DNA from: Cronobacter dublinensis subsp. dublinensis LMG 23823
GTDB lineage: Bacteria; Pseudomonadota; Gammaproteobacteria; Enterobacterales; Enterobacteriaceae
Direction: 5' to 3'
NCBI RefSeq assembly: GCF_001277235.1
Contig: NZ_CP012266.1
Span: 1,302,001-1,366,000 of the forward strand
Length of the DNA: 64,000 bases
Part shown: piece after piece, positions 42,884-51,532 of the stretch
How positions within the stretch are numbered: position 1 is the first letter of the stretch
Layout: each line of letters starts with the position of its first letter
Program-made: the position numbers and the translations under genes
The notes under the pieces: model-generated
What the model was told of the DNA's origin: nothing
The model's input: the letters and a program-made list of their open reading frames with translations, nothing else
Databases searched by the model: none

Positions 42884-44551
42884 ATGAGTGAGGCAGAAGC
42901 CCGCCCGACTAACTTTATTCGCCAGATTATTGATGAAGATTTGGCGTCTGGAAAACACACCACGATTTGCACCCGCTTTCCGCCGGAGCCGAACGGCTAT
43001 CTGCACATCGGCCACGCGAAATCTATCTGCCTGAACTTCGGCATCGCGCAGGATTACAACGGCCAGTGCAACCTTCGCTTTGACGATACCAACCCGGTGA
43101 AAGAAGACCTGGAATTTGTCGAGTCGATTAAAAACGACGTGCAATGGCTGGGTTTCCACTGGTCTGGCGACGTACGTTACTCCTCTGACTATTTCGATAA
43201 GCTCTACAGCTACGCCGTTGAGCTTATCAACAAAGGGCTGGCTTACGTCGACGAGCTGTCGCCGGAGCAGATCCGCGAATACCGCGGCACCCTGACTGCG
43301 CCTGGCAAAAACAGCCCGTACCGCGATCGCAGCGTGGAGGAAAACCTGGCGCTGTTTGAAAAAATGCGCGCGGGCGGGTTTGAAGAAGGTAAAGCGTGCC
43401 TGCGTGCGAAAATCGATATGGCGTCGCCGTTTATCGTAATGCGCGACCCGGTTATTTACCGCATTAAGTTCGCTGAACATCACCAGACCGGCAACAAGTG
43501 GTGCATCTACCCGATGTACGACTTCACCCACTGCATTTCCGATGCGCTGGAAGGGATCACCCATTCACTCTGTACGCTGGAATTCCAGGATAACCGTCGT
43601 TTGTACGACTGGGTGCTGGATAACATCACCATTCCGGTGCATCCGCGTCAGTACGAGTTCTCTCGTCTGAATCTGGAATATACCGTGATGTCCAAGCGCA
43701 AGCTGAACCTGCTGGTGACCGACAAGCACGTTGAAGGCTGGGACGATCCACGTATGCCGACCATTTCCGGTCTGCGCCGTCGCGGTTACACCGCTGCTTC
43801 CATCCGTGAATTCTGTAAACGCATCGGCGTAACCAAGCAGGACAACACCATTGAAATGGCGTCTCTTGAGTCTTGCATTCGCGAAGACCTCAACGAGAAC
43901 GCGCCGCGCGCGATGGCCGTTATCGATCCGGTGAAACTGGTTATCGAAAACTACCCGCAGGGTCAGAGCGAAGTGGTTTTAATGCCTAATCATCCGAACA
44001 AACCGGAAATGGGCAACCGCGACGTGCCGTTCAGCGGCGAGATCTGGATCGATCGCGCAGATTTCCGCGAAGAAGCGAACAAGCAGTACAAACGTCTGGT
44101 GCTCGGCAAAGAAGTCCGCCTGCGTAATGCCTATGTCATTAAAGCGGAACGCGTTGAGAAAGACGACGCGGGCGAAATCACTACCATCTACTGCACTTAC
44201 GATGCCGAAACGCTGAGCAAAGATCCGGCCGATGGTCGCAAGGTGAAAGGCGTTATCCACTGGGTCAGCGCCGCGCATGCGCTGCCGGTTGAGATCCGTC
44301 TTTATGACCGTCTTTTCAGTGTGCCGAACCCGGGTGCTGCGGAAGATTTCCTCGCGACGATCAACAGCGAATCGCTGGTTATCAAGCAGGGTTATGCTGA
44401 ACCGAGCCTGAAAAACGCCGAGGCGGGCAAAGCCCTGCAGTTCGAGCGCGAAGGCTATTTCTGCCTCGACAGCCGCCATGCAAACGGTGACAAACTGGTC
44501 TTCAACCGCACCGTCGGCCTGCGCGATACCTGGGCTAAAATCGGCGAGTAA
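42884..44551 (+). CDS. glnS: glutaminyl-tRNA synthetase
   Basis: 555 residues, near E. coli's length. Class I synthetase charging tRNA-Gln; four of its tRNA genes lie 10 kb upstream. HIGH-type motif PNGYLHIGHAKS, KMSKS-type motif VMSKRKLN, and a C-terminal double beta-barrel that reads the anticodon. GAGGAA precedes ATG 42884. Confidence 0.97.
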   Translation: MSEAEARPTNFIRQIIDEDLASGKHTTICTRFPPEPNGYLHIGHAKSICLNFGIAQDYNGQCNLRFDDTNPVKEDLEFVESIKNDVQWLGFHWSGDVRYSSDYFDKLYSYAVELINKGLAYVDELSPEQIREYRGTLTAPGKNSPYRDRSVEENLALFEKMRAGGFEEGKACLRAKIDMASPFIVMRDPVIYRIKFAEHHQTGNKWCIYPMYDFTHCISDALEGITHSLCTLEFQDNRRLYDWVLDNITIPVHPRQYEFSRLNLEYTVMSKRKLNLLVTDKHVEGWDDPRMPTISGLRRRGYTAASIREFCKRIGVTKQDNTIEMASLESCIREDLNENAPRAMAVIDPVKLVIENYPQGQSEVVLMPNHPNKPEMGNRDVPFSGEIWIDRADFREEANKQYKRLVLGKEVRLRNAYVIKAERVEKDDAGEITTIYCTYDAETLSKDPADGRKVKGVIHWVSAAHALPVEIRLYDRLFSVPNPGAAEDFLATINSESLVIKQGYAEPSLKNAEAGKALQFEREGYFCLDSRHANGDKLVFNRTVGLRDTWAKIGE

Positions 44552-44569
44552 AAGCCAGCCTGTAACAGG

Positions 44570-44598
44570 ACGCCGCCATCGTGCGGCGTTTTTTTTAT
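44570..44598 (+). terminator. glnS terminator
   Basis: Stem ACGCCGC / GCGGCGT with a six-base loop followed by eight T. Confidence 0.92.
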
Positions 44599-44627
44599 TC
44601 ATCGAATCAAGCCGTTAACCTCTCTGA

Positions 44628-44648
44628 AATATTCGCGTTGCGAATTAA
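44628..44648. promoter_or_regulatory. NagC operator 1 upstream of chiP
   Basis: Palindrome ATTCGC-GTT-GCGAAT at 44631-44645 with AT-rich flanks, matching the NagC core TTCGCG...CGCGAA type. Confidence 0.65.
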
Positions 44649-44861
44649 TATGTTTTTTATTTCTCCCTTCATTTTCTCTCACGGATCAGCGCTTCCACAC
44701 ATTCCCCTGTTTTAAAGAATGAAATCGCTTTCATTTTATTGTTTTGTCTTATTTTTTAAACTTTATCGCTATAAAAATCCACCCTTATGAAAATGTTACA
44801 AAATGAAGGATTTTTTGTGCTCCTCGTCATAAAGCCACAAAGATTTCGGGTTTTAAGATTG

Positions 44862-44882
44862 ATAATTCGCGTCGCGAAAAAT
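44862..44882. promoter_or_regulatory. NagC operator 2 upstream of chiP
   Basis: Palindrome ATTCGC-GTC-GCGAAA at 44865-44879 overlapping a GATAAT box, so repressor here would block the likely promoter. Its centre lies 234 bp from operator 1, allowing a DNA loop. Confidence 0.7.
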
Positions 44883-44983
44883 AGTCTTTAAGTGCTTTCT
44901 CGCGGGGGATGTTTTCGTCACCGCTTTCAATTTTTTTACTTTTTCATTCGCTTTACGCGCCTTGCGCCACGCGAATTTTTTTA

Positions 44984-45000
44984 CGTCAAAGAGGAATTTC
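44984..45000 (+). promoter_or_regulatory. ChiX small-RNA pairing site over the chiP ribosome site
   Basis: CGTCAAAGAGGAATTTC is the exact complement (17 of 17) of the single-stranded GAAAUUCCUCUUUGACG segment of ChiX as I remember it. It covers the GAGGAA ribosome site of chiP, so pairing would block translation, the mechanism established in E. coli and Salmonella. Confidence 0.8.
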
Positions 45001-45002
45001 AC

Positions 45003-46400
45003 ATGCGTTCGTTGAGACACAAACGTAGCGGCGTCGCCTTGGCTGTCGCCAGCGTTACCGCGCTGGGCGGCCTGTGCAGCTCGCCCGGCGTGCAGGCCGC
45101 AGGGTTTATTGATGACTCCACGTTAACCGGCGGCATCTATTACTGGCAGCGCGAGCGCGACCGTAAAGATGTCGTGGAAGACAAATATAAAACCAACCTT
45201 TCCCACTCCACCTGGAACGCGAATCTCGACTTTCAGTCCGGATTCGCCGCCGATATGTTCGGGCTCGATATCGCCGCGTTTACCGCGCTTGAAATGGCGG
45301 AAAACGGCGACAGCGGTCATCCGAACGAAATCGCGTTCTCCTCCAGCAATAAAGCCTATGACGAAGACTGGTCCGGCGATAAAAGCGGCATCAGCCTCTA
45401 TAAAGCGGCGGGTAAATTAAAATATGGTTCCGTCTGGGCGCGCGCCGGCTGGCTGCAACCCACCGGACAGACGCTGCTTGCGCCGCACTGGAGCTTTATG
45501 CCCGGCACGTATCAGGGCGCGGAAGCGGGCGCGAATATTGACTACGGCGATGCGGGCGCGCTGAGTTTTTCTTACATGTGGACCAACGAATACAAGTCGC
45601 CGTGGCATCTGGAGATGGACAAGTTCCGGCAGAACGACAGAACCACCCGCGTGGATTATCTCCACTCCATCGGCGCGAAATATGATTTTAAAAATTCGCT
45701 GGTGCTGGAAGCGGCGTTCGGCCAGGCGCAGGGCTATGTCGATCAGTACTTCGCCAAAGCGAGTTACAGCTTCCCGCTTGCCGGAAACCCGCTCGCCACC
45801 AGCTATCAGTTCTACGGCGCGCGCGATAAAGCCAGCCGCGGCACCATTAATGATATTTACGACGGCACCGCGTGGCTCCAGGCGCTGACGTTTGGCTATA
45901 AGGTCGGTCCGGTCGATCTGCGTCTTGAAGGCACCTGGGTGCGCGCCGAAGGGCAACAGGGCTATTTCCTGCAACGCATGACGCCGACGTATGCCTCCTC
46001 CAACGGACGGCTCGATATCTGGTGGGATAACCGCTCGGATTTTAACGCTGACGATGAAAAAGCCGTGTTCTTCGGCGCAATGTATGACCTGAAAAACTGG
46101 AATTTGCCGGGCTTCGCGCTGGGCGCCTCTTACGTTTACGCGTGGGATGCGAAGCCCTCAACGCTTCCCACGACCGACGGCTACTACGACGCCGACTACC
46201 GCCTGAAAGAGTCCGCGTACAGTCTGGACGCGGTTTACACCCTGCAGGACGGTCGCGCCAAAGGCACGATGTTCAAACTGCATTTCACGCAATACGACAA
46301 TCATTCCGACATCCCGAGCTACGGCGGCGGTTACGGCAACATCTTCCAGGACGAGCGCGACGTGAAATTTATCATCACGGCGCCGTTTACGATTTTCTGA
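45003..46400 (+). CDS. chiP: chitooligosaccharide outer-membrane porin ChiP
   Basis: 465 residues, OprD-family 18-strand porin. Signal peptide about 1-35 ending GVQAA; the protein ends with aromatic-rich KFIITAPFTIF, a C-terminal Phe typical of barrels. Lets chitobiose and chitotriose enter the periplasm. The start at MRSLRHKRSG follows GAGGAA; the frame is open back to 44892. The next gene, chb, starts 51 bp later, probably in the same transcript. Confidence 0.93.
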   Translation: MRSLRHKRSGVALAVASVTALGGLCSSPGVQAAGFIDDSTLTGGIYYWQRERDRKDVVEDKYKTNLSHSTWNANLDFQSGFAADMFGLDIAAFTALEMAENGDSGHPNEIAFSSSNKAYDEDWSGDKSGISLYKAAGKLKYGSVWARAGWLQPTGQTLLAPHWSFMPGTYQGAEAGANIDYGDAGALSFSYMWTNEYKSPWHLEMDKFRQNDRTTRVDYLHSIGAKYDFKNSLVLEAAFGQAQGYVDQYFAKASYSFPLAGNPLATSYQFYGARDKASRGTINDIYDGTAWLQALTFGYKVGPVDLRLEGTWVRAEGQQGYFLQRMTPTYASSNGRLDIWWDNRSDFNADDEKAVFFGAMYDLKNWNLPGFALGASYVYAWDAKPSTLPTTDGYYDADYRLKESAYSLDAVYTLQDGRAKGTMFKLHFTQYDNHSDIPSYGGGYGNIFQDERDVKFIITAPFTIF

Positions 46401-46451
46401 TTGCGCAGGGGCGCGCGCAGCGCCTTACATCAAGGGCAGTGAAAGGACGAA

Positions 46452-49106
46452 ATGATGAAAAATCTACAGATCAGTATGTTAGCGGGCGCGCTGATGGGCG
46501 TCTTTACGGGCACCAGCGCGCAGGCGTCAACGGCCGATCACATCAGCCAGTTTGGGCTCAACTACGCTATCACCGATAATCACGCGGCGCAGCGCGGTAT
46601 CGACTGTGCGGCGCTCGGCGCCGACTGGGCTTCCTGCAATAAAGCGGTTATCACGCTCACCAATCCGGGCGAGGCGGTGACCGATAAAAACTGGACTATC
46701 TGGTTTCACAGCATTCGCCAGATCCTCAAAGTCGATAACGATCAGTTTAAGGTGACCCATGTGATGGGCGATCTCCATAAGCTTGAACCGACGGACAAAT
46801 TCACCGGCTTCCCGGCCAACGCCTCGGTGGAGATCCCAATCGTCAATGAATACTGGCAGCTGTTTATCACCGATGTGCTGCCGCGCTGGTACGTCACCGC
46901 AGACGACGGCGCGCCGAAGGTCATCGCCAGCACCGATACCGAAACCCTGACGGATTTCGTCAGCCCGTTGAAGGACCAGTGGAAACGCACCCCGGAGGAT
47001 AAAAATATTTTAATGACCGCCGGGGCGCGCTTTGACAAAAACAGCGACGTCAAAATACTCAACGCCGGGAGCCTGCGCGGGCAGATTATCCCTACGCCTC
47101 GCCAGGTAAGGCTGCACGGGCAGGACGTCTCTCTCGAAAAGGGCGTGCAGCTTGATCTCGCCGCGCTTGATAACGCGTCACAGGAGGCTATCAATGCGCG
47201 CTTCGCGCTGTTGGGGGTGAAAACGGGCGTGGGTTATCCGGTACGCACGGCCATCGCGACGCGCGCGTTTAGCGGTAAAGAGGCGGTATCCGGGGCGTAT
47301 CAACTGCATATCGGTCCGAAAGAGGCGGTGATTACCGGTTACGATCGGGCGGGCGTGTTTTATGGTTTGCAGTCGCTGCTGTCGCTTATCCCGGCGGAGG
47401 GCGCGCAGCGTATCGCGACGCTCGACGCGCAGGACGCGCCGCGGTTTGACTATCGCGGCATCCACCTTGATGTGGGGCGTAACTTTCACACCAAAGCCGC
47501 CGTACTGCGCCTGCTCGATCAGATGGCGGCCTATAAGCTGAATAAATTCCACTTTCATTTAAGTGATGACGAAGGCTGGCGTATCGAGATCCCGGGGCTG
47601 CCGGAGCTTACTGAGATCGGCGGAAAACGCTGCCACGATCTGAGCGAAAAAACCTGCCTGCTGCCGCAGCTCGGCTCCGGGCCGGACACGAACAATAACG
47701 GCAGCGGCTATTTCACCCGCGCCGATTATATCGACATCGTGAAATACGCCGCGGCGCGCCAGATTGAGGTCATCCCGGAAATAGACATGCCAGCCCACGC
47801 CCGTGCGGCGGTGATCGCGATGGAGGCACGCTACGATCGGCTGGCGAAGGCGGGTAAACCCGACGAGGCGAATGCGTACCGCCTGCTCGACCCGCAGGAT
47901 ACGTCGGTCACCACCGGCGTGCAGTATTACAACCGCACCGGCTACCTCAACCCATGCCTCGACGCTTCGCGCCGTTTTGTGGACAAAGTCATCAGCGAAA
48001 TTCAGCAGATGCACCGGGAGGCCGGGCAGCCGCTCACGACCTGGCATTTTGGCGGCGATGAGGCGAAAAATATCTACCTTGGCACCGGTTACACCGATAA
48101 AACGAAACCGGAAGCCGGGAAGGGGATTATCGATAAAGGTCGCCAGGATAAGCCCTGGGCGCGCTCGCCGGTGTGTCAGAAGATGGTGCAGGACGGCGTG
48201 GTCGCCGATGTCGAACATCTCTCCAGCTACTTTGGCGTTGAGGTCAGCAAGCTTGTGAAAGCGCACGGCATCGACACCATGCAGGCCTGGCAGGATGGCC
48301 TCAAGGATGCGAAAGACGCCGGCGCCTTTGCGACCTCGCACGTTAACGTGAACTTCTGGGACACCCTTTACTGGGGCGGTTTTGACAGCGTCAACGACTG
48401 GGCGAATAAAGGTTTCCGTGTGGTGGTTTCTAACCCGGATTATGTCTACCTGGATTTCCCGAACGAAGTGAATCCGGCGGAGAGCGGCTACTACTGGGGC
48501 ACGCGTTTCAGCGATGAGCGGAAGATTTTCAGCTTCGCGCCGGATAACCTGCCGCAGAACGCCGAGACATCGGTCGATCGCGACGGCAACACGTTCAGCG
48601 CCAAATCCGACAAGCCCTGGCCGGGCGCGTATGGCCTCTCGGCGCAGCTCTGGAGCGAAGTGGTGCGCACCGATAAACAGATGGAGTACATGATGTACCC
48701 ACGTCTGCTGGCCGTTGCGGAGCGCGCCTGGCACCGCGCCGCCTGGGAACAGGATTATCAGGCGGGCCGCGAGTATAAAGGCGGTGAAACGCATCAGGTT
48801 GACGTGAAAGCGCTGCAACGAGACTGGACGCGCTTTGCGAATCTGCTCGGCAGCCGCGAATTGCCGAAGCTTGAAAAAGCAGGCGTGCAGTTCCGTCTGC
48901 CGGTGCCCGGCGCGCGCATTAACGCAGGCGTATTGCAGATGAACACCAGCCTGCCTGGCGTGACGGTAGAGTATTCCACCGATGGCGGCGCGCGCTGGCA
49001 GCGCTATGACGCCGCGCAACCGCCGGGCGTCACGGGCGACGTGCAGGTGCGCAGCGTCAGCCACGACGGCAAACGTTACAGCCGGACGGAGCACCTGCAG
49101 CCGTAA
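46452..49106 (+). CDS. chb: chitobiase / beta-N-acetylhexosaminidase (GH20)
   Basis: 884 residues, close in size and layout to Serratia marcescens chitobiase. Signal peptide about 1-25; N-terminal carbohydrate-binding CHB domain (about 30-170), GH20b domain, a catalytic TIM barrel (from FDYRGIHLDVGRNF) with the Asp536-Glu537 pair in WHFGGDEAKN, and a C-terminal Ig-like domain. Cuts chitobiose to GlcNAc in the periplasm. AAGGA lies before ATG 46452. It stands where E. coli has chiQ (ybfN). Confidence 0.93.
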   Translation: MMKNLQISMLAGALMGVFTGTSAQASTADHISQFGLNYAITDNHAAQRGIDCAALGADWASCNKAVITLTNPGEAVTDKNWTIWFHSIRQILKVDNDQFKVTHVMGDLHKLEPTDKFTGFPANASVEIPIVNEYWQLFITDVLPRWYVTADDGAPKVIASTDTETLTDFVSPLKDQWKRTPEDKNILMTAGARFDKNSDVKILNAGSLRGQIIPTPRQVRLHGQDVSLEKGVQLDLAALDNASQEAINARFALLGVKTGVGYPVRTAIATRAFSGKEAVSGAYQLHIGPKEAVITGYDRAGVFYGLQSLLSLIPAEGAQRIATLDAQDAPRFDYRGIHLDVGRNFHTKAAVLRLLDQMAAYKLNKFHFHLSDDEGWRIEIPGLPELTEIGGKRCHDLSEKTCLLPQLGSGPDTNNNGSGYFTRADYIDIVKYAAARQIEVIPEIDMPAHARAAVIAMEARYDRLAKAGKPDEANAYRLLDPQDTSVTTGVQYYNRTGYLNPCLDASRRFVDKVISEIQQMHREAGQPLTTWHFGGDEAKNIYLGTGYTDKTKPEAGKGIIDKGRQDKPWARSPVCQKMVQDGVVADVEHLSSYFGVEVSKLVKAHGIDTMQAWQDGLKDAKDAGAFATSHVNVNFWDTLYWGGFDSVNDWANKGFRVVVSNPDYVYLDFPNEVNPAESGYYWGTRFSDERKIFSFAPDNLPQNAETSVDRDGNTFSAKSDKPWPGAYGLSAQLWSEVVRTDKQMEYMMYPRLLAVAERAWHRAAWEQDYQAGREYKGGETHQVDVKALQRDWTRFANLLGSRELPKLEKAGVQFRLPVPGARINAGVLQMNTSLPGVTVEYSTDGGARWQRYDAAQPPGVTGDVQVRSVSHDGKRYSRTEHLQP

Positions 49107-49114
49107 CGGCATAA

Positions 49115-49143
49115 TAAAAAAGCCAGCCTCCGGGCTGGCTTTT
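49115..49143. terminator. bidirectional terminator after chb
   Basis: Stem AAAGCCAGCC / GGCTGGCTTT with a TCCG loop, A run on the left and T run on the right, between convergent chb and the regulator gene. Confidence 0.9.
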
Positions 49144-49163
49144 AGGTTTATCGGGGCGGCGTA

Positions 49164-49775
49164 TTACGGCGCGTCAGGCAGGGAATGCACGGCTAGCAGC
49201 TTACCTTTACTGATTTCAATATGTTTCGCGCTGCGCAACTGAGAAAGGGTTTTCATTACCATACTGCGGGAAAGATTGGTTTTTTTAACAATATAATCTG
49301 CGACGTTAATCCGGTTACGCATAAACTCATCCATCGCGGCCAGACATTCGATATTGGCTTTAATCATACTAAAGCTGTTTCTGCCGAGCATAATCTCTTC
49401 GCGATAGCAAAGCATATTAATTATCCATGAGGACAAAACCAGGAGATGTAACTGGCAGTGATTTTTTTCAATTTCCTGCATGAAATAATCAAAAGGAATT
49501 AACTGATAATGACATTCTGAATCCGCCTGTAATTTTGCGAATTGGGATTTACCTAAATTTCTGGCCAGGCCCAGTACCGACGGGGCGCTGCTTTTTTCCA
49601 GCAGCAGCCGGTCGCTCTGGCGCATCAGCGAGAACTGACCGCCGCGTATGATACAGATTTCCCCGTCCCGCAGCGGGATCAGCGTATTTTTCTCCGCACG
49701 AGACCAGTTACCGTAACTATTGAAAATATCAGCAATGCGATAAATCTCAGCAAGGGGTTTGGAGGGTAATACCAT
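49164..49775 (-). CDS. Crp-fold/winged-helix transcriptional regulator, IprA-like
   Basis: 203 residues. The N-terminal ~120 residues look like a cyclic-nucleotide-binding beta-roll (LIPLRDGEICIIRGGQFSLM, SVLGLARNLG), then a C-terminal winged helix-turn-helix (NVADYIVKKTNLSRSMVMKT, LSQLRSAKHIEISKGKLLAV). It lacks the usual cAMP-binding Arg-Ser pattern, so a ligand is doubtful. The overall look recalls the IprA/YaiV family of enterobacteria, but this is from memory. Codon use and base composition are more AT-rich than the neighbours, suggesting transfer or H-NS control. Confidence 0.7.
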   Translation of the reverse strand: MVLPSKPLAEIYRIADIFNSYGNWSRAEKNTLIPLRDGEICIIRGGQFSLMRQSDRLLLEKSSAPSVLGLARNLGKSQFAKLQADSECHYQLIPFDYFMQEIEKNHCQLHLLVLSSWIINMLCYREEIMLGRNSFSMIKANIECLAAMDEFMRNRINVADYIVKKTNLSRSMVMKTLSQLRSAKHIEISKGKLLAVHSLPDAP

Positions 49776-50098
49776 ATTGGTTACCTTGTTTAAAATAAAA
49801 TTATGTCGTTGCTGTATCTTAATGGATGCTTTTTTATTGCTGCAATAAGGGGCAGGGAAGAGGAAATGAACAATCGTGATAATTCGTTGCCTAACTGATT
49901 GACCGGTAAAGACATTTATCTTTTCTGAATTTCAATTTAATAAAATAGATATGGTTTAATTAAGCATTGTACGCTGTATTAAAATACGCAGCGCAGTGTT
50001 TTTTATCTAAAATAGTACAGCTGTATTTTCAGTCTCTGGTTTTCAGACAATAAAAAAGCCGACACAGGTCGGCTTTGGAGCAGGCGGTATGACGAGCG
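49776..50098. promoter_or_regulatory. AT-rich region between the Crp-fold regulator and fur
   Basis: 323 bp, AT-rich with long runs of A/T; it holds the promoter of the regulator gene and the fur terminator at 50052-50076. No small ORF with a ribosome site was recognised. Confidence 0.5.
50052..50076 (-). terminator. fur terminator
   Basis: Minus-strand stem AAAGCCGAC / GTCGGCTTT with a four-base loop, followed by TTTATT. Confidence 0.88.
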
Positions 50099-50551
50099 TT
50101 ATTTCTCGCCGACCTCGTGCGCGTGTTCGTTTTCGCGGCAGTCGCCATCGGCACAGTGACCGTACAGATAGAGGCTGTGGTTAGTCAGGCGGATGCCGTG
50201 ACGCGTCGCGATTTCACGCTGACGAGCTTCAATAGATTCATCGCTGAATTCGATCACTTTGCCGCAATCGAGGCAGATCAGGTGATCGTGATGATGCTGT
50301 TGCGTCAGCTCGAAAACGGATTTACCGCCTTCGAAGTTGTGACGGGTGACAATGCCGGCATCGTCGAACTGGTTCAGTACGCGATAGACCGTGGCAAGGC
50401 CAATCTCTTCACCCATGTCAATCAGACGCTTATAAAGGTCTTCCGCACTGACATGATGATTGACCGGTTCCTGCAGCACTTCGAGGATTTTTAATCGAGG
50501 AAGCGTGACTTTCAGGCCGGCCTTCTTTAATGCGGTATTGTTGTCAGTCAT
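50099..50551 (-). CDS. fur: ferric uptake regulator Fur
   Basis: 150 residues. Fe(II)-dependent repressor of iron uptake. N-terminal winged helix (LKKAGLKVTLPRLKILEVLQ), the HHHDHLICLDCGKVIEF metal site and C-terminal CADGDCRENEHAHE cysteines. The start MTDNNTALKKAG is the E. coli one; the frame is open to 50602. Its ATG overlaps the stop of the leader ORF uof. Confidence 0.97.
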   Translation of the reverse strand: MTDNNTALKKAGLKVTLPRLKILEVLQEPVNHHVSAEDLYKRLIDMGEEIGLATVYRVLNQFDDAGIVTRHNFEGGKSVFELTQQHHHDHLICLDCGKVIEFSDESIEARQREIATRHGIRLTNHSLYLYGHCADGDCRENEHAHEVGEK

Positions 50552-50631
50552 GCGGAATCTGTCCTGTTGCTTAACGACTCGTCCCGAAAGGGAGCGATAC
50601 ATCGGATACGCCGAAGATGAATGCGTCTCAT
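50548..50631 (-). CDS. uof: uof, leader ORF upstream of fur
   Basis: 28 codons: ATG 50629-50631 to TGA 50548-50550, peptide MRRIHLRRIRCIAPFRDESL followed by SNRTDSA. The TGA overlaps the fur ATG (ATGA), so fur translation can be coupled to it. E. coli has a 28-codon uof at this place, through which RyhB lowers fur. Length and overlap match. The upstream ribosome site is poor and a TATAAT box overlaps the start codon. Confidence 0.7.
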   Translation of the reverse strand: MRRIHLRRIRCIAPFRDESLSNRTDSA

Positions 50632-50658
50632 TATAGAACTGACATGCCTAAATGAAAA
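50630..50658 (-). promoter_or_regulatory. putative fur-proximal promoter overlapping the uof start
   Basis: Minus strand: TTTTCA (50653-50658), 17-bp spacer, perfect TATAAT (50630-50635). The last two bases of the -10 box are the first two of the uof ATG. Confidence 0.45.
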
Positions 50659-50840
50659 CCGCAAGCACCCGGCAAAAAAGAGCTTAAAAATCGTGGACCC
50701 GCCAGCGTTTTTAACGTGAAGGCCTGATAATTAAGGAAGCCATTGTACAGCGTAGTGAGGGAAAGTTAAAAATTTGTAGCAATTATTTTCATTGCTTTTA
50801 TCTATCAACCGGCGCGGACGGCCGCCCGCGCCGTTTATCA

Positions 50841-51371
50841 TCAGGCGTTGATGATTTCCTGCAGGTGCAGCTCTTCAGAAACCTGCTTCACCCACTTCTC
50901 AACGCGTTCTGCGGTGAGCTCCGGCTGGCGATCTTCGTCAATCGCGAGGCCGACGAAGTGATCGTCATCCGCCAGACCTTTGGACGCTTCGAAGTGATAA
51001 CCTTCGGTCGGCCAGTGGCCAACGATAGTCGCGCCGCGCGGCTCGATAATATCGCGAATGGTGCCCAGCGCGTCGCAGAAGTATTCCGCGTAATCTTCCT
51101 GGTCGCCGCAGCCGAACAGCGCAACCAGCTTACCGTTGAAGTCAATTTCTTCCAGCGTCGGGAAAAAGTCGTCCCAGTCGCACTGCGCTTCACCGTAGTA
51201 CCAGGTCGGGATGCCAAGCAGAAGAATATCGAACGCTTCCAGATCCTCTTTGCTGCTTTTAGCAATGTCATGCACTTCAGCAACGTCTTTCCCGAGCTGT
51301 TTCTGGATAATTTTTGCGATATTTTCGGTGTTGCCGGTGTCGCTGCCGAAAAAGATGCCTACGATTGCCAT
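50841..51371 (-). CDS. fldA: flavodoxin 1
   Basis: 176 residues, same as E. coli FldA. FMN electron carrier for BioB, IspG/H, MetH and others. Phosphate loop GSDTGNTEN, aromatic FMN contacts in GIPTWYYGEAQCDWDD and FGCGDQEDYAEYFCDALG. Upstream gene order ybfE-fldA-fur as in E. coli; a GC-rich hairpin without T run follows at 50809-50834. Confidence 0.97.
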   Translation of the reverse strand: MAIVGIFFGSDTGNTENIAKIIQKQLGKDVAEVHDIAKSSKEDLEAFDILLLGIPTWYYGEAQCDWDDFFPTLEEIDFNGKLVALFGCGDQEDYAEYFCDALGTIRDIIEPRGATIVGHWPTEGYHFEASKGLADDDHFVGLAIDEDRQPELTAERVEKWVKQVSEELHLQEIINA

Positions 51372-51532
51372 AAGAAGAATAACCTCTTGAATCTAAATGT
51401 GATGGTGCTGGCATAACGCCCACAGATAGGGCAATCATAGCAGAACAGGCGAAGGTGCGGAAACGGTATCAGGCGCCGGGTGCACTCTCTGCTACATTGC
51501 CCCGTCCTTTTGGGTAAAATTCAGACCAGACC

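Larger units (their letters stand above)
44552..45002 (+). promoter_or_regulatory. chiP control region
   Basis: 451 bp, clearly more AT-rich than its surroundings. From left to right: glnS terminator, a NagC-type palindrome centred at 44638, a weak CRP-like match at 44816-44831, a second NagC-type palindrome centred at 44872 next to a GATAAT -10-like box, and a long leader ending in a ChiX-complementary ribosome site. Confidence 0.7.

Noticed and set aside
47559..49112. 517-codon minus-strand open frame opposite chb
   Set aside because: Typical antisense frame of a high-GC gene; the sense strand encodes a complete GH20 enzyme.
50809..50834. GC-rich hairpin after fldA as a terminator
   Set aside because: Good inverted repeat but no T run on the fldA strand; noted under fldA only.
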